DNA of 64,000 nt, from the NCBI RefSeq assembly GCF_900184815.1, contig NZ_FXXQ01000002.1:186001-250000 (forward strand), written 5' to 3'. Position numbers and translations under genes: made by a program. Shown piece after piece: positions 46,762 to 56,674 of the stretch. Origin of the DNA: Boseongicola aestuarii (GTDB lineage: Bacteria; Pseudomonadota; Alphaproteobacteria; Rhodobacterales; Rhodobacteraceae). The notes below the pieces were generated by a model that saw nothing but the letters and a program-made list of their open reading frames with translations, made no database searches and was not told where the DNA came from. Position 1 is the first letter of the stretch, and each line of letters starts with the position of its first letter.

Positions 46762-47280
46762 TTAGACGCCCGCACCTGCGGTAATCACAGTGACCGCGCG
46801 ACGGTTCTGGCTATAGCAGCCTTCGTCCGAACAAATCTGGATTGGACGCTCTTTGCCATAGCTGATGGTCTGCAACCGGTTCGGCGCAACGCCGCGCGAA
46901 ATCAGATAGTTCTGCACCGAGCTTGCCCGCCGTGCACCAAGTGCCAGGTTGTAATCGGTCGTGCCCTGCTCGTCCGCATGGCCTTCGATCAAAGCGCGAT
47001 AAGCCGAGTTCTGCATCAGCCATACCGCCTGCTGGTCCAGAACAGCCTGAGCTTCAGGGCTGAGCGTCGACTGATCGACGGCGAACAAGACCCGGTCGCC
47101 GATCGTTTGATTGAAAAACGCCGGAGACGTCGGGTCGCTCGCGCTGCCTGCGATGCCACCATTCGCACCAAATCCGCCGCCTGCCGCGTCCGCACCACCG
47201 GGGCCGAAACGATCTGCATTCGTACACGCACCAAGGGCGACAAGTGCTACGGCCGCCACTGCCATTTTCAGAAAAGTCAT
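46762..47280 (-). CDS. pal: Peptidoglycan-associated lipoprotein Pal
   Basis: A 172-residue outer-membrane lipoprotein (lipobox 'VALGAC') with a glycine-rich linker and an OmpA-like domain at about 60-165 ('LFAVDQSTLSPEAQAVLDQQA', 'IEGHADEQGTTDYNLALGARRASSV', 'EGCYSQNRRAV'). The Asp and Arg that bind diaminopimelate in the OmpA domain are present. It interacts with TolB, whose gene lies 73 bp upstream. Confidence 0.97.
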   Translation of the reverse strand: MTFLKMAVAAVALVALGACTNADRFGPGGADAAGGGFGANGGIAGSASDPTSPAFFNQTIGDRVLFAVDQSTLSPEAQAVLDQQAVWLMQNSAYRALIEGHADEQGTTDYNLALGARRASSVQNYLISRGVAPNRLQTISYGKERPIQICSDEGCYSQNRRAVTVITAGAGV

Positions 47281-47353
47281 GAGATCACCTGTTTGTTTTT
47301 TTGTTTGACTGCTTGGACGTAAATTACCACGCCCCGTGGAAGATGGAAACGGT

Positions 47354-48682
47354 TCACGGTAACAGCGGCGACCACGCCGGATCAGACGCCGCCGTCGGCA
47401 TCGGCAACCGCTTCAGATTGCGCCCCGAAATATCGACCGAGAACAACGCTGGCTCGCCTTCGGCCCCCGCACTTTCACGCGTGAACATCAAAACCCGCCC
47501 ATTCGGTGCCCATGTCGGGCCCTCGTCCAGAAAGGACGCGGTCAACAATCGCTCGTTTGAACCATCGGTGCGCATTACACCAATGTGGAACCGGCCTGCA
47601 TTTTGCTTGGTAAAGGCGATATAGTCACCACGCGGAGACCAGACCGGCGTGCCGTAGCGGCCCTGCCCAAAGCTGATCCGCTTGGCCTCACCGCCACCGG
47701 CGGGCATTACGTAAAGCTGCTGATTGCCCGAACGGTCGCTCTCGAAGACGATCTGGCTGCCATCCGGCGAAAACGACGGCGCGGTTTCAATGGAAGGCGC
47801 GTCCGTCAGGCGCGTGCGCTGCCCGCTGGCAAGATCCAGCCGATAAAGGTCCGTATTGCCGCCTTCCGAACGAGAATAGAGCACCGTTTGCCCGTTCGGC
47901 GCATAGCGCGGCGCAAAGGTCATGGCCGCGACATCCACCTGCAGCGGCCGCTTCGTCACGGTGCCGACGGCAAGTTCGTAGATCTGAGGGAACCCGGATT
48001 CGTAGCTGGTGAACAACACGCGATCCCCGGTCGGGGAAAACCGTGGCGCCAGCACAATCGACGATGCATCGGTCAAATACTGAATATTCGCGCCGTCATA
48101 GTCCATGATTGCAAGCCGCATCGCGCGGGCGTTCTTCGGTCCCGTTTCTTCGACATAAACGACACGGCTGTCGAAATACCCTGTCTCGCCCGTGATCCGT
48201 GCATAGACCTGATCTGCCACCTTGTGTGCCACACGCCGCCAACTGTCGGTGCCGCCTGCAAACTGCAACCCCTCACCCAAAGGCGCGCCCGTGAAGATGT
48301 CGAAAAGCCGGAACTTGACCACCAACCGATTATCGCTCGTCAGTGTCACGGCACCCGTCACCAGCGCTTCGACGTTGATCGCCTCCCAATCTGCGTAAGC
48401 CACACCGCCATCAAAATTGGTCACCTGCGAAATGTAGGCGTCTTTCGGCACGTCCCGGAATAAGCCCGTTCCAACTAGGTCCGCAGCCACAACGGCTGTA
48501 ATCTGCCGCGCGAAATCCGTCGCCGCAGCGTTCTCAGCCAGGAAGGGTGCCACCGCGATCGGAACCGGTTCGATCACACCTTGAGTGATCTCGATGCGAA
48601 GCGGACCTGTGCGCTCCTGCGCGATCAAAGGCGCGGCAAAGGCCATCACCAAACCGAGAACAAGTGTACTCAAAACCTTCAT
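47354..48682 (-). CDS. tolB: Tol-Pal system protein TolB
   Basis: A 442-residue periplasmic protein with a signal peptide (to about residue 21), an N-terminal alpha/beta domain and a six-bladed beta-propeller made of repeats such as '[14 protein letters not shown]' and '[17 protein letters not shown]'. It binds Pal and the colicin/TolA side. The ATG at 48682 overlaps the tolA stop as ATGA; a longer frame lies within tolA. Confidence 0.97.
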   Translation of the reverse strand: MKVLSTLVLGLVMAFAAPLIAQERTGPLRIEITQGVIEPVPIAVAPFLAENAAATDFARQITAVVAADLVGTGLFRDVPKDAYISQVTNFDGGVAYADWEAINVEALVTGAVTLTSDNRLVVKFRLFDIFTGAPLGEGLQFAGGTDSWRRVAHKVADQVYARITGETGYFDSRVVYVEETGPKNARAMRLAIMDYDGANIQYLTDASSIVLAPRFSPTGDRVLFTSYESGFPQIYELAVGTVTKRPLQVDVAAMTFAPRYAPNGQTVLYSRSEGGNTDLYRLDLASGQRTRLTDAPSIETAPSFSPDGSQIVFESDRSGNQQLYVMPAGGGEAKRISFGQGRYGTPVWSPRGDYIAFTKQNAGRFHIGVMRTDGSNERLLTASFLDEGPTWAPNGRVLMFTRESAGAEGEPALFSVDISGRNLKRLPMPTAASDPAWSPLLP

Positions 48683-49845
48683 CGGAACTGCATCCCTTCG
48701 GGGTTGAACGTCATTTCGATATCGCGCCATTGGCTGTATTTTTCCACAGGTAAAGGAAATCCACGCGCGCCACAGCGGAGAATCGCTCGTCGCGCGGCGT
48801 CAAACGCGGCACGTTGAGTCGAGGCATCACCGCCCTCGGCACTAACCTGTCGCACCTCGCCTAGCGGCTTACCCTGCTGATCAAGCGAGAAGGCGACTGT
48901 CACACGGACGCCTGCTGACCGAGCTCCGGGGTCAACAACCCAGCATGAACCAACCGCAATCTTGAAGCCATCGACCTCACCGCCCGTCAAAGGCGGCCCC
49001 GTCGGCACATTTGGCGCCGGTGTCGCATTCGCTTCCGCTACAGCCGCCGCGACGGCATCCTCGGTCGCGTTTTCGCGCGGTGTCTCTCTCGGCGTTTCCC
49101 GAGGAGTCTCGCGCGGTGTTTCGGCGGGCGCTTCCGCCTGCCGAGCCGAAGGTGCTGGCCGTGTGCGCGGGCGCATCGAACTCGCCGGAGCCAACTCGGG
49201 CGTCTCCTCGGCTTCCGTTACGATCCTGTCACTCGCCTCGGGCGGAGCCGCAGGCGTCTCTTCCTCAACGACCTCTTCCGGCAATGCCTCGGCGTCCGGC
49301 GTCGCTTCCTCTACCCGCTCTGGCGCGGCTTCCGCCAAAGGCGGCGGCGCAATCGACGGGGTCGGCGCGACGCGCGGTGCAGGCTGCGGCGTGCCGTCTG
49401 CCACGGGTGACGAACCATCAATATCCGTCGGCGGTGTCGCAATGATCGGAGCATTGTCCTCGACAATCGCATCCGGGATCGGCTGCGGGATCGTCAATTC
49501 CGGGTTCGCCGGGGTTTCCGGCTCTTCCACCTGCTCAGGCTCGCTTACCTCGGGCGCGGTATCCTCAACCGGCGCCTCTGGCGCTTTGTCTTCCGCCGGC
49601 GGCGCAACCTCGGGGGCATCCGACCCTACGTCCGGAGCCGTCGTCGGCGGCAACAAGGCGGCATACTCGGCTTCCGACAAGACCGTCACCTCGCTCACCG
49701 TCACTTCCGGGATGCGGTCGCCCGCGAACAGCCCGCCAAACAGGATGAACAGAATAAGTGCGCCGTGCCCGACACCAGAGATATACCAGCCCGTGCGCAA
49801 AACCGCCTCAACCGCCCTGACCGTTAAGGCGCGGACCGCCGTCAT
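48679..49845 (-). CDS. tolA: Tol-Pal system protein TolA
   Basis: A 388-residue protein with one N-terminal membrane helix (about 15-42), a very long Pro/Glu/Ala-rich linker (about 60-275, with repeated 'RETP' units) and a small C-terminal domain ('[31 protein letters not shown]', '[11 protein letters not shown]') with two cysteines. TolA transmits the energy of TolQR to Pal. The middle is Pro-rich rather than the Ala/Lys helix of enterics, usual for alphaproteobacteria. It overlaps tolR by 38 bp. Confidence 0.92.
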   Translation of the reverse strand: MTAVRALTVRAVEAVLRTGWYISGVGHGALILFILFGGLFAGDRIPEVTVSEVTVLSEAEYAALLPPTTAPDVGSDAPEVAPPAEDKAPEAPVEDTAPEVSEPEQVEEPETPANPELTIPQPIPDAIVEDNAPIIATPPTDIDGSSPVADGTPQPAPRVAPTPSIAPPPLAEAAPERVEEATPDAEALPEEVVEEETPAAPPEASDRIVTEAEETPELAPASSMRPRTRPAPSARQAEAPAETPRETPRETPRETPRENATEDAVAAAVAEANATPAPNVPTGPPLTGGEVDGFKIAVGSCWVVDPGARSAGVRVTVAFSLDQQGKPLGEVRQVSAEGGDASTQRAAFDAARRAILRCGARGFPLPVEKYSQWRDIEMTFNPEGMQFR

Positions 49846-50278
49846 CAGTCACAAGTCCAATATTGGTAATCCCAGCGGCATTCATCGCGCCCATCACCGT
49901 GGCCACCCGACCATAAGGCACAGCCGCATCGGCGCGCAAAAACACCCGGTCCGACGTCCGCTCGGTCAAAATCGCCTGCAATCGCCCGACAATGTCACCG
50001 TCGGCCACTTCCGTCGTCTGGATTGTCACAGCGCCATCCGCCGTCAACGTCACTGTCAAGGGCGTCTCCTGCTCGGTCGGCAAGGACTGCGCCGCCGTGC
50101 GCGGCAATTCAATCGGCACACCCACAACCTGCAACGGCGCCGCCACCATGAAGATAATAAGAAGCACCATCATCACATCGACAAAGGGTGTGACGTTGAT
50201 CTCGGCCATCGGCTTGGCCCGTGACCGCCGACCCCGCCTGCGCGATCCGCCACCCTTTTCCAGGACGCTGCCAGCCAT
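49808..50278 (-). CDS. tolR: Tol-Pal system protein TolR
   Basis: A 156-residue ExbD/TolR protein. A basic cytoplasmic N-terminus precedes a helix with the key aspartate in 'NVTPFVDVMMVLLIIFMV', followed by the periplasmic domain that forms dimers. With TolQ it forms the proton-driven motor. One base separates it from the tolQ stop. The 3' end overlaps tolA by 38 bp in another frame. Confidence 0.96.
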   Translation of the reverse strand: MAGSVLEKGGGSRRRGRRSRAKPMAEINVTPFVDVMMVLLIIFMVAAPLQVVGVPIELPRTAAQSLPTEQETPLTVTLTADGAVTIQTTEVADGDIVGRLQAILTERTSDRVFLRADAAVPYGRVATVMGAMNAAGITNIGLVTDDGGPRLNGQGG

Positions 50279-50279
50279 C

Positions 50280-50978
50280 TTAAGACGCGTCCATCTGACG
50301 GCTCAGGATCGTGGCGAACTCATCAGCAAAGGACTCGTACCCGCCGATGATCTTGTCCGCATCCGTCGATAGCTTGTTGTAGAAAATCACCGCCGGAATA
50401 GCCGCAGCCAATCCAAGCCCCGTAGCCAAAAGCGCCTCGGCAATGCCGGGCGCAACCACTGCCAGCGACGTCGATTGCGTTTGACCGATCTCGATAAAGG
50501 CCACCATGATGCCCCAGACCGTGCCGAACAGCCCCACGAAAGGAGCCGTCGACCCAACTGTCGCCAACACCGGCAAGCCAACCTGAAGGCTTTCGGTTTC
50601 CTTCTGGATCGCCACGTCCATCGAACGATCGATCCGCACCTGAGCACCCCCGATCATCGCACCCGTCTCGCGATGCGAGCGACGCCATTCAGTCATGCCG
50701 GCGACGAATATCCGCTCGGCCCGCCCACCTGGCGAGGGCCCGATCTGATCAAACAACTGATCCAATGGCTCGCCTGACCAGAACGCCTCCTCGAACGCGG
50801 CCTGTTCGGCTCGCGCCGCGCGATAATCCCTCGTGCGCGAATAAATGATCGCCCAGGCCCAGACCGACGCCAATATCAGAGCCACCATCACCAATTTGAC
50901 CGTCAGGGATGCGCGCGCAAACAACGCCCACATCGAAAAATCCGCGTGGCTCGCAAGCGCGATCGCTTCTTGTTCCAT
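50280..50978 (-). CDS. tolQ: Tol-Pal system protein TolQ
   Basis: A 232-residue ExbB/TolQ motor protein with three helices (about 19-40, 135-158 and 170-195). The segment 'PVLATVGSTAPFVGLFGTVWGIM' is a family signature. The start ATG at 50978 gives the usual MEQEAIALA opening; the longer frame is not conserved. The gene lies 123 bp after ybgC. Confidence 0.97.
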   Translation of the reverse strand: MEQEAIALASHADFSMWALFARASLTVKLVMVALILASVWAWAIIYSRTRDYRAARAEQAAFEEAFWSGEPLDQLFDQIGPSPGGRAERIFVAGMTEWRRSHRETGAMIGGAQVRIDRSMDVAIQKETESLQVGLPVLATVGSTAPFVGLFGTVWGIMVAFIEIGQTQSTSLAVVAPGIAEALLATGLGLAAAIPAVIFYNKLSTDADKIIGGYESFADEFATILSRQMDAS

Positions 50979-51101
50979 AACTCTGCTCTCTCTGCCGACC
51001 CTTATTGTTTTATCTTGGGTCCCTCGTTTCGAGACAGAATACTGTAAACACAAACCAATTGCCAACAAGAAGGCGTGAATGACGCTGCGGCCAAGGTTCG
51101 A

Positions 51102-51491
51102 TCAGGACAAAGCTTGGCGTATTTCCGCCGGAAGCCGCGCCGGAGCGCCCGTTTCAGACAAAGCCACCAACGTTACAAGGGCTTCGAACAGCACTGCGCC
51201 ACCCCGCTCGACCACTTGCCGCATCACCAGACGTGCGCCCGATGCACGCTCCAGCGTGGTCACCACATCCAGCACATCATCGAACTTCGCAGGCGCGAGA
51301 TAATCCGCCTCCACCCGACGCACCGCAAACACAATGCCCTGATCGGCCTTCAACTTGGTCTGATCCAGCCCGATCTCGCGCACATATTCGGTCCGCCCCC
51401 GCTCGATGAACTTCAGATAATTGGCGTAATAGACGATCCCCGCCAAATCCGTGTCCTCATAATAGACACGCAAGGTCATGCGATGACTCAC
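51102..51491 (-). CDS. ybgC: Tol-Pal-associated acyl-CoA thioesterase YbgC
   Basis: A 129-residue hot-dog-fold thioesterase with the catalytic region 'YYEDTDLAGIVYYANYLKFIERGRTE'. YbgC acts on acyl-CoA or ACP bound at the Tol-Pal complex. Translation probably starts at GTG 51491, overlapping the decarboxylase stop as GTGA; an ATG four codons later (51479) is an alternative. First gene of the conserved ybgC-tolQRAB-pal-cpoB block. Confidence 0.94.
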   Translation of the reverse strand: MSHRMTLRVYYEDTDLAGIVYYANYLKFIERGRTEYVREIGLDQTKLKADQGIVFAVRRVEADYLAPAKFDDVLDVVTTLERASGARLVMRQVVERGGAVLFEALVTLVALSETGAPARLPAEIRQALS

Positions 51492-52969
51492 TCTGCCGCC
51501 ACCCCATCCGCAAACCCTTCGGCCAACAGCTTTTGGCCACGCGCAATAAACAGGTCCAGCACCGCATCCACATCCGACTTCACCGTGCGATGATTGCTGA
51601 TCGCCATCCGTATAGCGACCTTGCCACCAATTTGCGTGTCCGACATCACAGCCGAGCCATCTTCCTGCAATTGCAGCATGATTTCATTGTTGATCGCATC
51701 AAGGGCTGCATCACTCAAAGACTCACCCCAAAACCGAAAACACGCCACATTGATTGGACAGGGTGCCATGCGCTCCATTTGCGGTTCTGCCTCGGCCCGT
51801 GCCGCCGCACCCCTTGCCAGTTCAATTGTGTGGTCAATCATCCGCCCGATTTTGTCGCGGCCCTGCTCTTTGAATGTCATCCAGACCTTAAGCGCCGACA
51901 AACCCCGCGACAGATCAATCCCATAACCCCCAAAGAAATCCCCCACGATCAACCCTCGCGGCTTCATCTCAAGGAAGTCACCATGCGCGGCAAAGGTGTC
52001 GGACTGATCCGTCTTGCGTCGCACGACAGCAGCGCCCACGCCAAACGGCACCTGCAACCACTTGTGCAGATCAAGCGCCACCGAATCCGCCGCCTCCAGC
52101 CCGCCCACCAAACCGCTGTGCTGACGTGACAGCTTCACAACCGCCCCGACGCACCCGTCCACATGAAACCAAAGCCCTTCATCGCGCGCGACCTTCGACA
52201 GCGCGACAAGATCATCAATCGCGCCTGTACTCGTCGCCCCCGCCGTCCCGATTACACACACCGGCTCAAACCCAGCCGCGCGATCCTCCGCGATCATGGC
52301 TGGCAAAGCGCCCGGATCCATCGCCAACCGCTCATTCACCGGCACCAACCGCAACGCGTCCGTGCCATGCCCCATCACCTCCAAAGCTTTCGCCACGCAG
52401 TAATGCGTCTCTTGCGACGCATAAAACCGCATCGGCTTCGGCAACCCGCCGATCCCCACCTTGCGCACATCCACCGACGCCATCTTGTTACGCGCCGTCA
52501 CCAGACAATTGAGGTTCGCCTGCGACCCGCTCGACGTCAAAATCCCGCCAGACCCTTTCGGAAACCCAACCATATCGGTCAGCCAATCAATGACCTGCCA
52601 CTCGACTTTCGCCGCGCCCGTGTTGCCGCCCCCAAGGTTCGAGCCATCAACCGCAGCGAAGAAATCCGCTAAAGCACCGCCAGCCGTCCCGGCCCCCATA
52701 TACCAACCCCAAAACCGCAGGTTCTGATTGCCCATCGAGGCCGGAAAAAGCGCGCTGACCGCATCAGAATAAACCTGATCCAACGGCAGCCCGTCATCCG
52801 GCATCGGCCCCGAGAAAGCTGCGCTCGTGGCATCCGTTGGCGCTTTCCAGACCGCACCCTCGCGGATCGAAGACAAGCGCGCCACCGCATCATCCACCGC
52901 CCGGTGCCCAAGTGTGCGAAAGTCTTCCCAGTTTGAGGGATCAAAATCTGTTTTCGAATTATCCATCAA
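51488..52969 (-). CDS. PLP-dependent amino-acid decarboxylase (group II)
   Basis: A 493-residue fold-type I PLP enzyme of the aromatic-L-amino-acid / glutamate decarboxylase group. The cofactor lysine is Lys303 in 'LDLHKWLQVP', the Asp that binds the pyridine nitrogen is Asp271 in 'FHVDGCVG', and the stacking His is His189 in 'ETHYC'. 'NLGGGNTGAAKVEWQVIDWL' is typical. Substrate not readable; tyrosine, tryptophan, Dopa or an aliphatic acid are all possible. Overlaps ybgC by four bases, an unusual insertion before the tol block. Confidence 0.9.
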   Translation of the reverse strand: MMDNSKTDFDPSNWEDFRTLGHRAVDDAVARLSSIREGAVWKAPTDATSAAFSGPMPDDGLPLDQVYSDAVSALFPASMGNQNLRFWGWYMGAGTAGGALADFFAAVDGSNLGGGNTGAAKVEWQVIDWLTDMVGFPKGSGGILTSSGSQANLNCLVTARNKMASVDVRKVGIGGLPKPMRFYASQETHYCVAKALEVMGHGTDALRLVPVNERLAMDPGALPAMIAEDRAAGFEPVCVIGTAGATSTGAIDDLVALSKVARDEGLWFHVDGCVGAVVKLSRQHSGLVGGLEAADSVALDLHKWLQVPFGVGAAVVRRKTDQSDTFAAHGDFLEMKPRGLIVGDFFGGYGIDLSRGLSALKVWMTFKEQGRDKIGRMIDHTIELARGAAARAEAEPQMERMAPCPINVACFRFWGESLSDAALDAINNEIMLQLQEDGSAVMSDTQIGGKVAIRMAISNHRTVKSDVDAVLDLFIARGQKLLAEGFADGVAAE

Positions 52970-53024
52970 AGCGCCCCGCGGAAAAAATTCATTGCAGTGA
53001 CGCTACGCAGACGCTTGTGTCAGG

Positions 53025-53654
53025 TCAAACGGGCAAATCCCGCGCCACCCGCGCCGCCAATCGCAAAGCATGGCTTGGATCAATCGCAGCGGATGGCATC
53101 ACTTTATCATATCCGGCCCGAATAACCGCCGCGATATCGGGCCTCAAAACCACATTCTCACCAATCCGCGCCAAAGGCCCCTTGTCGCGAAACGCCACGT
53201 CTGACCAAAGCAAGATCGTCTGTGCCGCCTGCGCCAATGCGATATCCTCGGCCGGCACCTGTTCCATCTCAGCGTCCATCCGCACAAATACAAACGCCGC
53301 CTTGATCGCGCCAGTCTCGTCAAACCTGAAATGCCGGTATTGATTGGCCTCCGCCGCCTTAAGTCGCACGACCAAAGGCCCCAGATCCGGGACCAACCGG
53401 TCCAGATCCGGCGTCTCCACCAACTCATCCCATTCGCGGAAAACGAACATCATCAAATTGACCCCAAGCTCGGGATCCGTCTCGGCCATCTGATGCCCGG
53501 CCAACACGACAACCGCCTCAATCGCGCCCTTCACAACGGACAGCGTCGCGTCATCCACGCCAAACACCACCGGAACAATCGGTCGCCCCCAACGCGCAAA
53601 AAGGTAATCCCCATCCGAGCGGGTAAACATCGGCTCAACGTCAATCATATCCAT
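53025..53654 (-). CDS. Conserved hypothetical protein
   Basis: A 209-residue soluble protein without signal or membrane helix. Features: an N-terminal 'RSDGDYLFARWGRPIVPVVFGVDD' region, a central acidic part and a C-terminal 'GPLARIGENVVLRPDIAAVIRAGYDKVMPSAAIDPSHALRLAARVA'. I do not recognise it. It lies between ruvB and the decarboxylase on the same strand, 55 bp before the latter and 77 bp after ruvB, with the post-gene element in the gap. Confidence 0.7.
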   Translation of the reverse strand: MDMIDVEPMFTRSDGDYLFARWGRPIVPVVFGVDDATLSVVKGAIEAVVVLAGHQMAETDPELGVNLMMFVFREWDELVETPDLDRLVPDLGPLVVRLKAAEANQYRHFRFDETGAIKAAFVFVRMDAEMEQVPAEDIALAQAAQTILLWSDVAFRDKGPLARIGENVVLRPDIAAVIRAGYDKVMPSAAIDPSHALRLAARVARDLPV

Positions 53655-53692
53655 ACGGTCGATCTATCGCGCGATGATCGCCACTTCCAGCC

Positions 53693-53733
53693 TCACCCTT
53701 TCAAAAAAATACCACCGCCGGAGGCAAGAAATC
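53693..53733 (-). repeat. Post-gene AT-rich element, copy c
   Basis: Directly at the ruvB stop the minus strand reads 'tttcttgcctccggcggtgg' then 'tatttttttgaaagggtga'. The first half matches the copy after ctaE, and the second half ('ggtattttt...gaaagggtga') matches the copy after msrA. Confidence 0.55.
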
Positions 53734-54754
53734 AGAACAAATCCGCCTGTCCCGATGCCTTCGGTGCCGCCATTCCCAAATGCGACCAGGCCTTCGCCGC
53801 CAACATCCGTCCGCGCGGTGTGCGCTGAATCAATCCCTGCTGCAAAAGATAAGGCTCAATCACCTCCTCAATCGCATCCCGGCTTTCCGACAAGGCCGCC
53901 GACAAGGTCTCGACCCCAACCGGCCCCCCGGCATAATTCTCGGCAATCAAGGTCAGATACCGCCGGTCGGCCCCGTCAAGTCCCAACCCATCAACCCCAA
54001 GCCGCGTCAATGCACTGTCAGCCAGGGCTTGCGTCAACCGCCCATCACCCTCGACAAGCGCAAAGTCCACAACCCGCCGCAACAGCCGCCCCGCAATCCG
54101 CGGCGTCCCCCGCGCCCGTCGCGCAATCTCACGAACGCCACCATCCTCCGCCGGAAGCCCGAGCAACCGCGCGCCCCGCTCAACGATCTGAAACAACTCG
54201 TCCTCGGTGTAAAAATTCAACCGCGTCGGAATCCCGAACCGGTCCCGCAAAGGCGTAGTCAAAAGCCCCAGTCGAGTCGTCGCCCCCACCAACGTAAAGG
54301 GCTGCAACTCAATCCGCACCGTGCGCGCCGCCGGCCCCTCGCCAATCACCAAATCCAGTTCGAAATCTTCCAGCGCCGGATAAAGCACCTCCTCAACAAC
54401 CGGGTTCAACCGATGAATTTCGTCAATGAACAAAACATCCCGCGCTTCCAGGTTCGTCAGGATCGCCGCCAAATCTCCCGCCTTGGCCAAAACCGGCCCC
54501 GAGGTCATGCGAAAATTCACCCCCAATTCGCGCGCCACGATCTGCGCCAAAGTCGTCTTGCCTAACCCCGGAGGCCCATGGAACAGCGTATGATCCATCG
54601 CCTCGCCGCGCAGCCGCGCGCTTTCGATAAACACCCCAAGGTTCGCGCGCGCTTCCTCCTGACCGATGAACTCGCCCAGCACCTGAGGGCGCAACGCCCG
54701 ATCCGCATCCTCGGCCCGCGCCTCGGGGCGCATCAATGGATCAGGCTCACTCAC
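53732..54754 (-). CDS. ruvB: Holliday junction branch migration ATPase RuvB
   Basis: A 340-residue AAA+ motor that drives branch migration with RuvA. Walker A '[11 protein letters not shown]' has Lys66, Walker B is '[10 protein letters not shown]', and the C-terminal winged helix with '[16 protein letters not shown]' ends the protein. The likely start is GTG at 54754 (SEPDPLM...); an ATG seven codons later (54733) is possible. Follows ruvA by 103 bp, which hold a post-gene element. Confidence 0.96.
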   Translation of the reverse strand: MSEPDPLMRPEARAEDADRALRPQVLGEFIGQEEARANLGVFIESARLRGEAMDHTLFHGPPGLGKTTLAQIVARELGVNFRMTSGPVLAKAGDLAAILTNLEARDVLFIDEIHRLNPVVEEVLYPALEDFELDLVIGEGPAARTVRIELQPFTLVGATTRLGLLTTPLRDRFGIPTRLNFYTEDELFQIVERGARLLGLPAEDGGVREIARRARGTPRIAGRLLRRVVDFALVEGDGRLTQALADSALTRLGVDGLGLDGADRRYLTLIAENYAGGPVGVETLSAALSESRDAIEEVIEPYLLQQGLIQRTPRGRMLAAKAWSHLGMAAPKASGQADLF

Positions 54755-54765
54755 AAGAAATTCCC

Positions 54766-54815
54766 ATCTTTTTGGCAAAAATATCCCGGGGAGCTCGAGG
54801 GGCAGCGCCCCTCAT
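54766..54815 (-). repeat. Post-gene AT-rich element, copy d
   Basis: In the ruvA-ruvB gap, the hairpin GAGGGGC-AGC-GCCCCTC (54797-54813) is followed on the minus strand by 'gagctccccgggatattttt' and 'gccaaaaagatggg'. Same design as the copy after the AAA ATPase gene. Confidence 0.6.
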
Positions 54816-54857
54816 CCACCGCGATGCCGCAGGCAGCGCAAACATCGGCCAAACCCC

Positions 54858-55505
54858 TCATCCCTTCGGCGCCAATCGCTTCAAAGCGGCGCGGATCAAT
54901 ACCGATGTCTCCGCCCCCTCATTCGCGCCGGCGGCTTCCGCCACCGCACTCGCCGCCTCGCCAGGCCCATAGCCAAGATTAGCCAAAGCCGACAACGCCT
55001 CCGCCTGAGCCGAAGCATTCGGCGACTGAACCGGAGCCGCAACTGCAGGCTCGACCACCTCGCCAGCATCCAACACAGGCGCCGCCCCCGACATCGCCAT
55101 CATTGCAGGTGCTTTGCCCTTCAACTCCAACACGACACGCTGCGCGATCTTCGGCCCTACACCCGGCGCCGCTTTCACAGCCCCCCAGTCGCCCAAGGCA
55201 ATCGCCCGAGACACCCCGTCCGGCCCCAACGTGCCCAAAATCGCCATCGAAGCTTTAGCCCCGATCCCCTGAACGCCCATAAGCAACCGATGCCATTCCT
55301 TCTCGACCAACGTCGTGAACCCAAAGAGCTGCATCAAATCCTCGCGTACCAGCAAATCCGTATAAAGCGCCACCGCCTCACCGACTCCCGGCAAAGCCGC
55401 CAGCGTCCGCTCGCTCACATGCACGACATACCCAACGCCCCGCACATCAATCAAAACGTGATCCGAGCCACGATAATCAATCCGCCCCGCCAGCTTGCCA
55501 ATCAT
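54858..55505 (-). CDS. ruvA: Holliday junction branch migration protein RuvA
   Basis: A 215-residue protein of OB fold (1-64, [21 protein letters not shown]), HhH domain ('[15 protein letters not shown]', '[18 protein letters not shown]') and flexible C-terminal domain (about 165-215) that contacts RuvB. The ATG at 55505 overlaps the ruvC stop as ATGA; the longer frame lies inside ruvC. The linker is longer and more Ala-Pro-rich than in enterics. Confidence 0.97.
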   Translation of the reverse strand: MIGKLAGRIDYRGSDHVLIDVRGVGYVVHVSERTLAALPGVGEAVALYTDLLVREDLMQLFGFTTLVEKEWHRLLMGVQGIGAKASMAILGTLGPDGVSRAIALGDWGAVKAAPGVGPKIAQRVVLELKGKAPAMMAMSGAAPVLDAGEVVEPAVAAPVQSPNASAQAEALSALANLGYGPGEAASAVAEAAGANEGAETSVLIRAALKRLAPKG

Positions 55506-55996
55506 CCGACCGCCCTCTGCATTCGGGCCGCCGTCGCAGCCAGATGCGCATGACAAATCGCAATCGCCAAGGCATCCGCCGCATCCGGCCCCGCGATCAC
55601 GACACCCGGAAGCTGCATCTTCACCATATGCTCGACCTGTCGCTTATCCGCATGGCCCACACCAACAACCGCCTTCTTCACTGCGTTCGGAGCATACTCA
55701 CCAACCACAATCCCGGACAGCGCAGGCACCAGCATCGCAATGCCGCGTGCCTGTCCCAATTTCAGCGTACCCGCTCCATCCTTGTTCACGAACGTCTGCT
55801 CAACAGCAGCCGTATCCGGCGCATAAACCGTCCAGATTTCACTCAGTTGTTCGAACAAAGACACCAGTCGCCCGCCAAGATCGCCATTTGTGGTTTTGCA
55901 AATGCCATTGGCCACATGACTGAGCCGCGAGCCGGACACATCAATCACGCCCCACCCCATGGCCCTCAGCCCCGGGTCCAGCCCCATCACACGCAT
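55502..55996 (-). CDS. ruvC: Holliday junction resolvase RuvC
   Basis: A 164-residue endonuclease. Acidic active-site residues include Asp7 ('[12 protein letters not shown]') and the later Glu and Asp residues in 'AVEQTF' and '[14 protein letters not shown]'. First gene of ruvC-ruvA-ruvB, which follow on the minus strand. Normal length. Confidence 0.97.
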   Translation of the reverse strand: MRVMGLDPGLRAMGWGVIDVSGSRLSHVANGICKTTNGDLGGRLVSLFEQLSEIWTVYAPDTAAVEQTFVNKDGAGTLKLGQARGIAMLVPALSGIVVGEYAPNAVKKAVVGVGHADKRQVEHMVKMQLPGVVIAGPDAADALAIAICHAHLAATAARMQRAVG

Positions 55997-56445
55997 TGCC
56001 TCACCTGCTCATTTTTGTCTTTCAAAACGAGTAGCACGAAACGCGAACATCTTCCAAGAAGATTGCGGGGCTATGTATCAAACGCACCAAAACATCCCCG
56101 AAGCGCCGCCCGCCCCCGCAACCGCGAGTCCGGCATCTCAATGAGACAATTCAGCCACACCCTGGACGAACGAAATAAATTCCCGCATATCCGCTCGAAA
56201 TGTCGCAATCAGACCGCGCATTGACGACACCCCGAAAGTCAGCCCGAAACCGCCACATCTGACGTCAAAATCGACATTCCCGAGGCCGATTTTCCCCTTT
56301 ACCGGAAGCAGTTTACGCCCAAAAACGACCTATGCAAGAAGTGCATCACGGGCATGCAATTTGTGCGCTTGCCCGACTCGTTTCGCCCTACTAACTGCGG
56401 CCAATCAAATAACGGGCAGCAGCCCAAATACCAAGGATTACCGCG
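55997..56445. other. Intergenic region between ruvC and the DUF1127 gene
   Basis: These 449 bp separate the divergent ruvC and DUF1127 genes. I see only very short open frames (for example 24 codons starting near 56073) without convincing start signals. The region is long enough to hold a small RNA or a long leader, but no clear hairpin or family match is visible. Confidence 0.45.
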
Positions 56446-56655
56446 ATGGCACTTTACGACTCACGCCTCAACAGCCGTCCCGCAACAGTCGTTGACCGGG
56501 CCTATGCTGCATTAACTGGCGCATTTGCGGCGTTTGCCGCCTGGAACGACGCGCGTCGCACACATGACGCCCTTTCGCAGCTTTCGGCACACGAACTTGA
56601 AGACATCGGTCTTCACCGCGGCGACATCGACCGTATCGCTCGCAAGACCTTCTGA
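56446..56655 (+). CDS. DUF1127 small protein
   Basis: A 69-residue protein whose second half ('LSQLSAHELEDIGLHRGDIDRIARKTF') matches the DUF1127 motif. In Rhodobacter relatives DUF1127 proteins of this size (CcaF1 type) bind RNA and affect sRNA processing. The start follows AAGGATT. It ends before a strong bidirectional terminator. Function here is by family only. Confidence 0.88.
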   Translation: MALYDSRLNSRPATVVDRAYAALTGAFAAFAAWNDARRTHDALSQLSAHELEDIGLHRGDIDRIARKTF

Positions 56656-56674
56656 ACCCGCGTTCAGAGAATGA

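Noticed and set aside
56073-56224. Two very short open frames (24 and 27 codons) in the ruvC-DUF1127 gap
   Set aside because: Start signals are weak, no conservation can be judged and the sequences have no motif.
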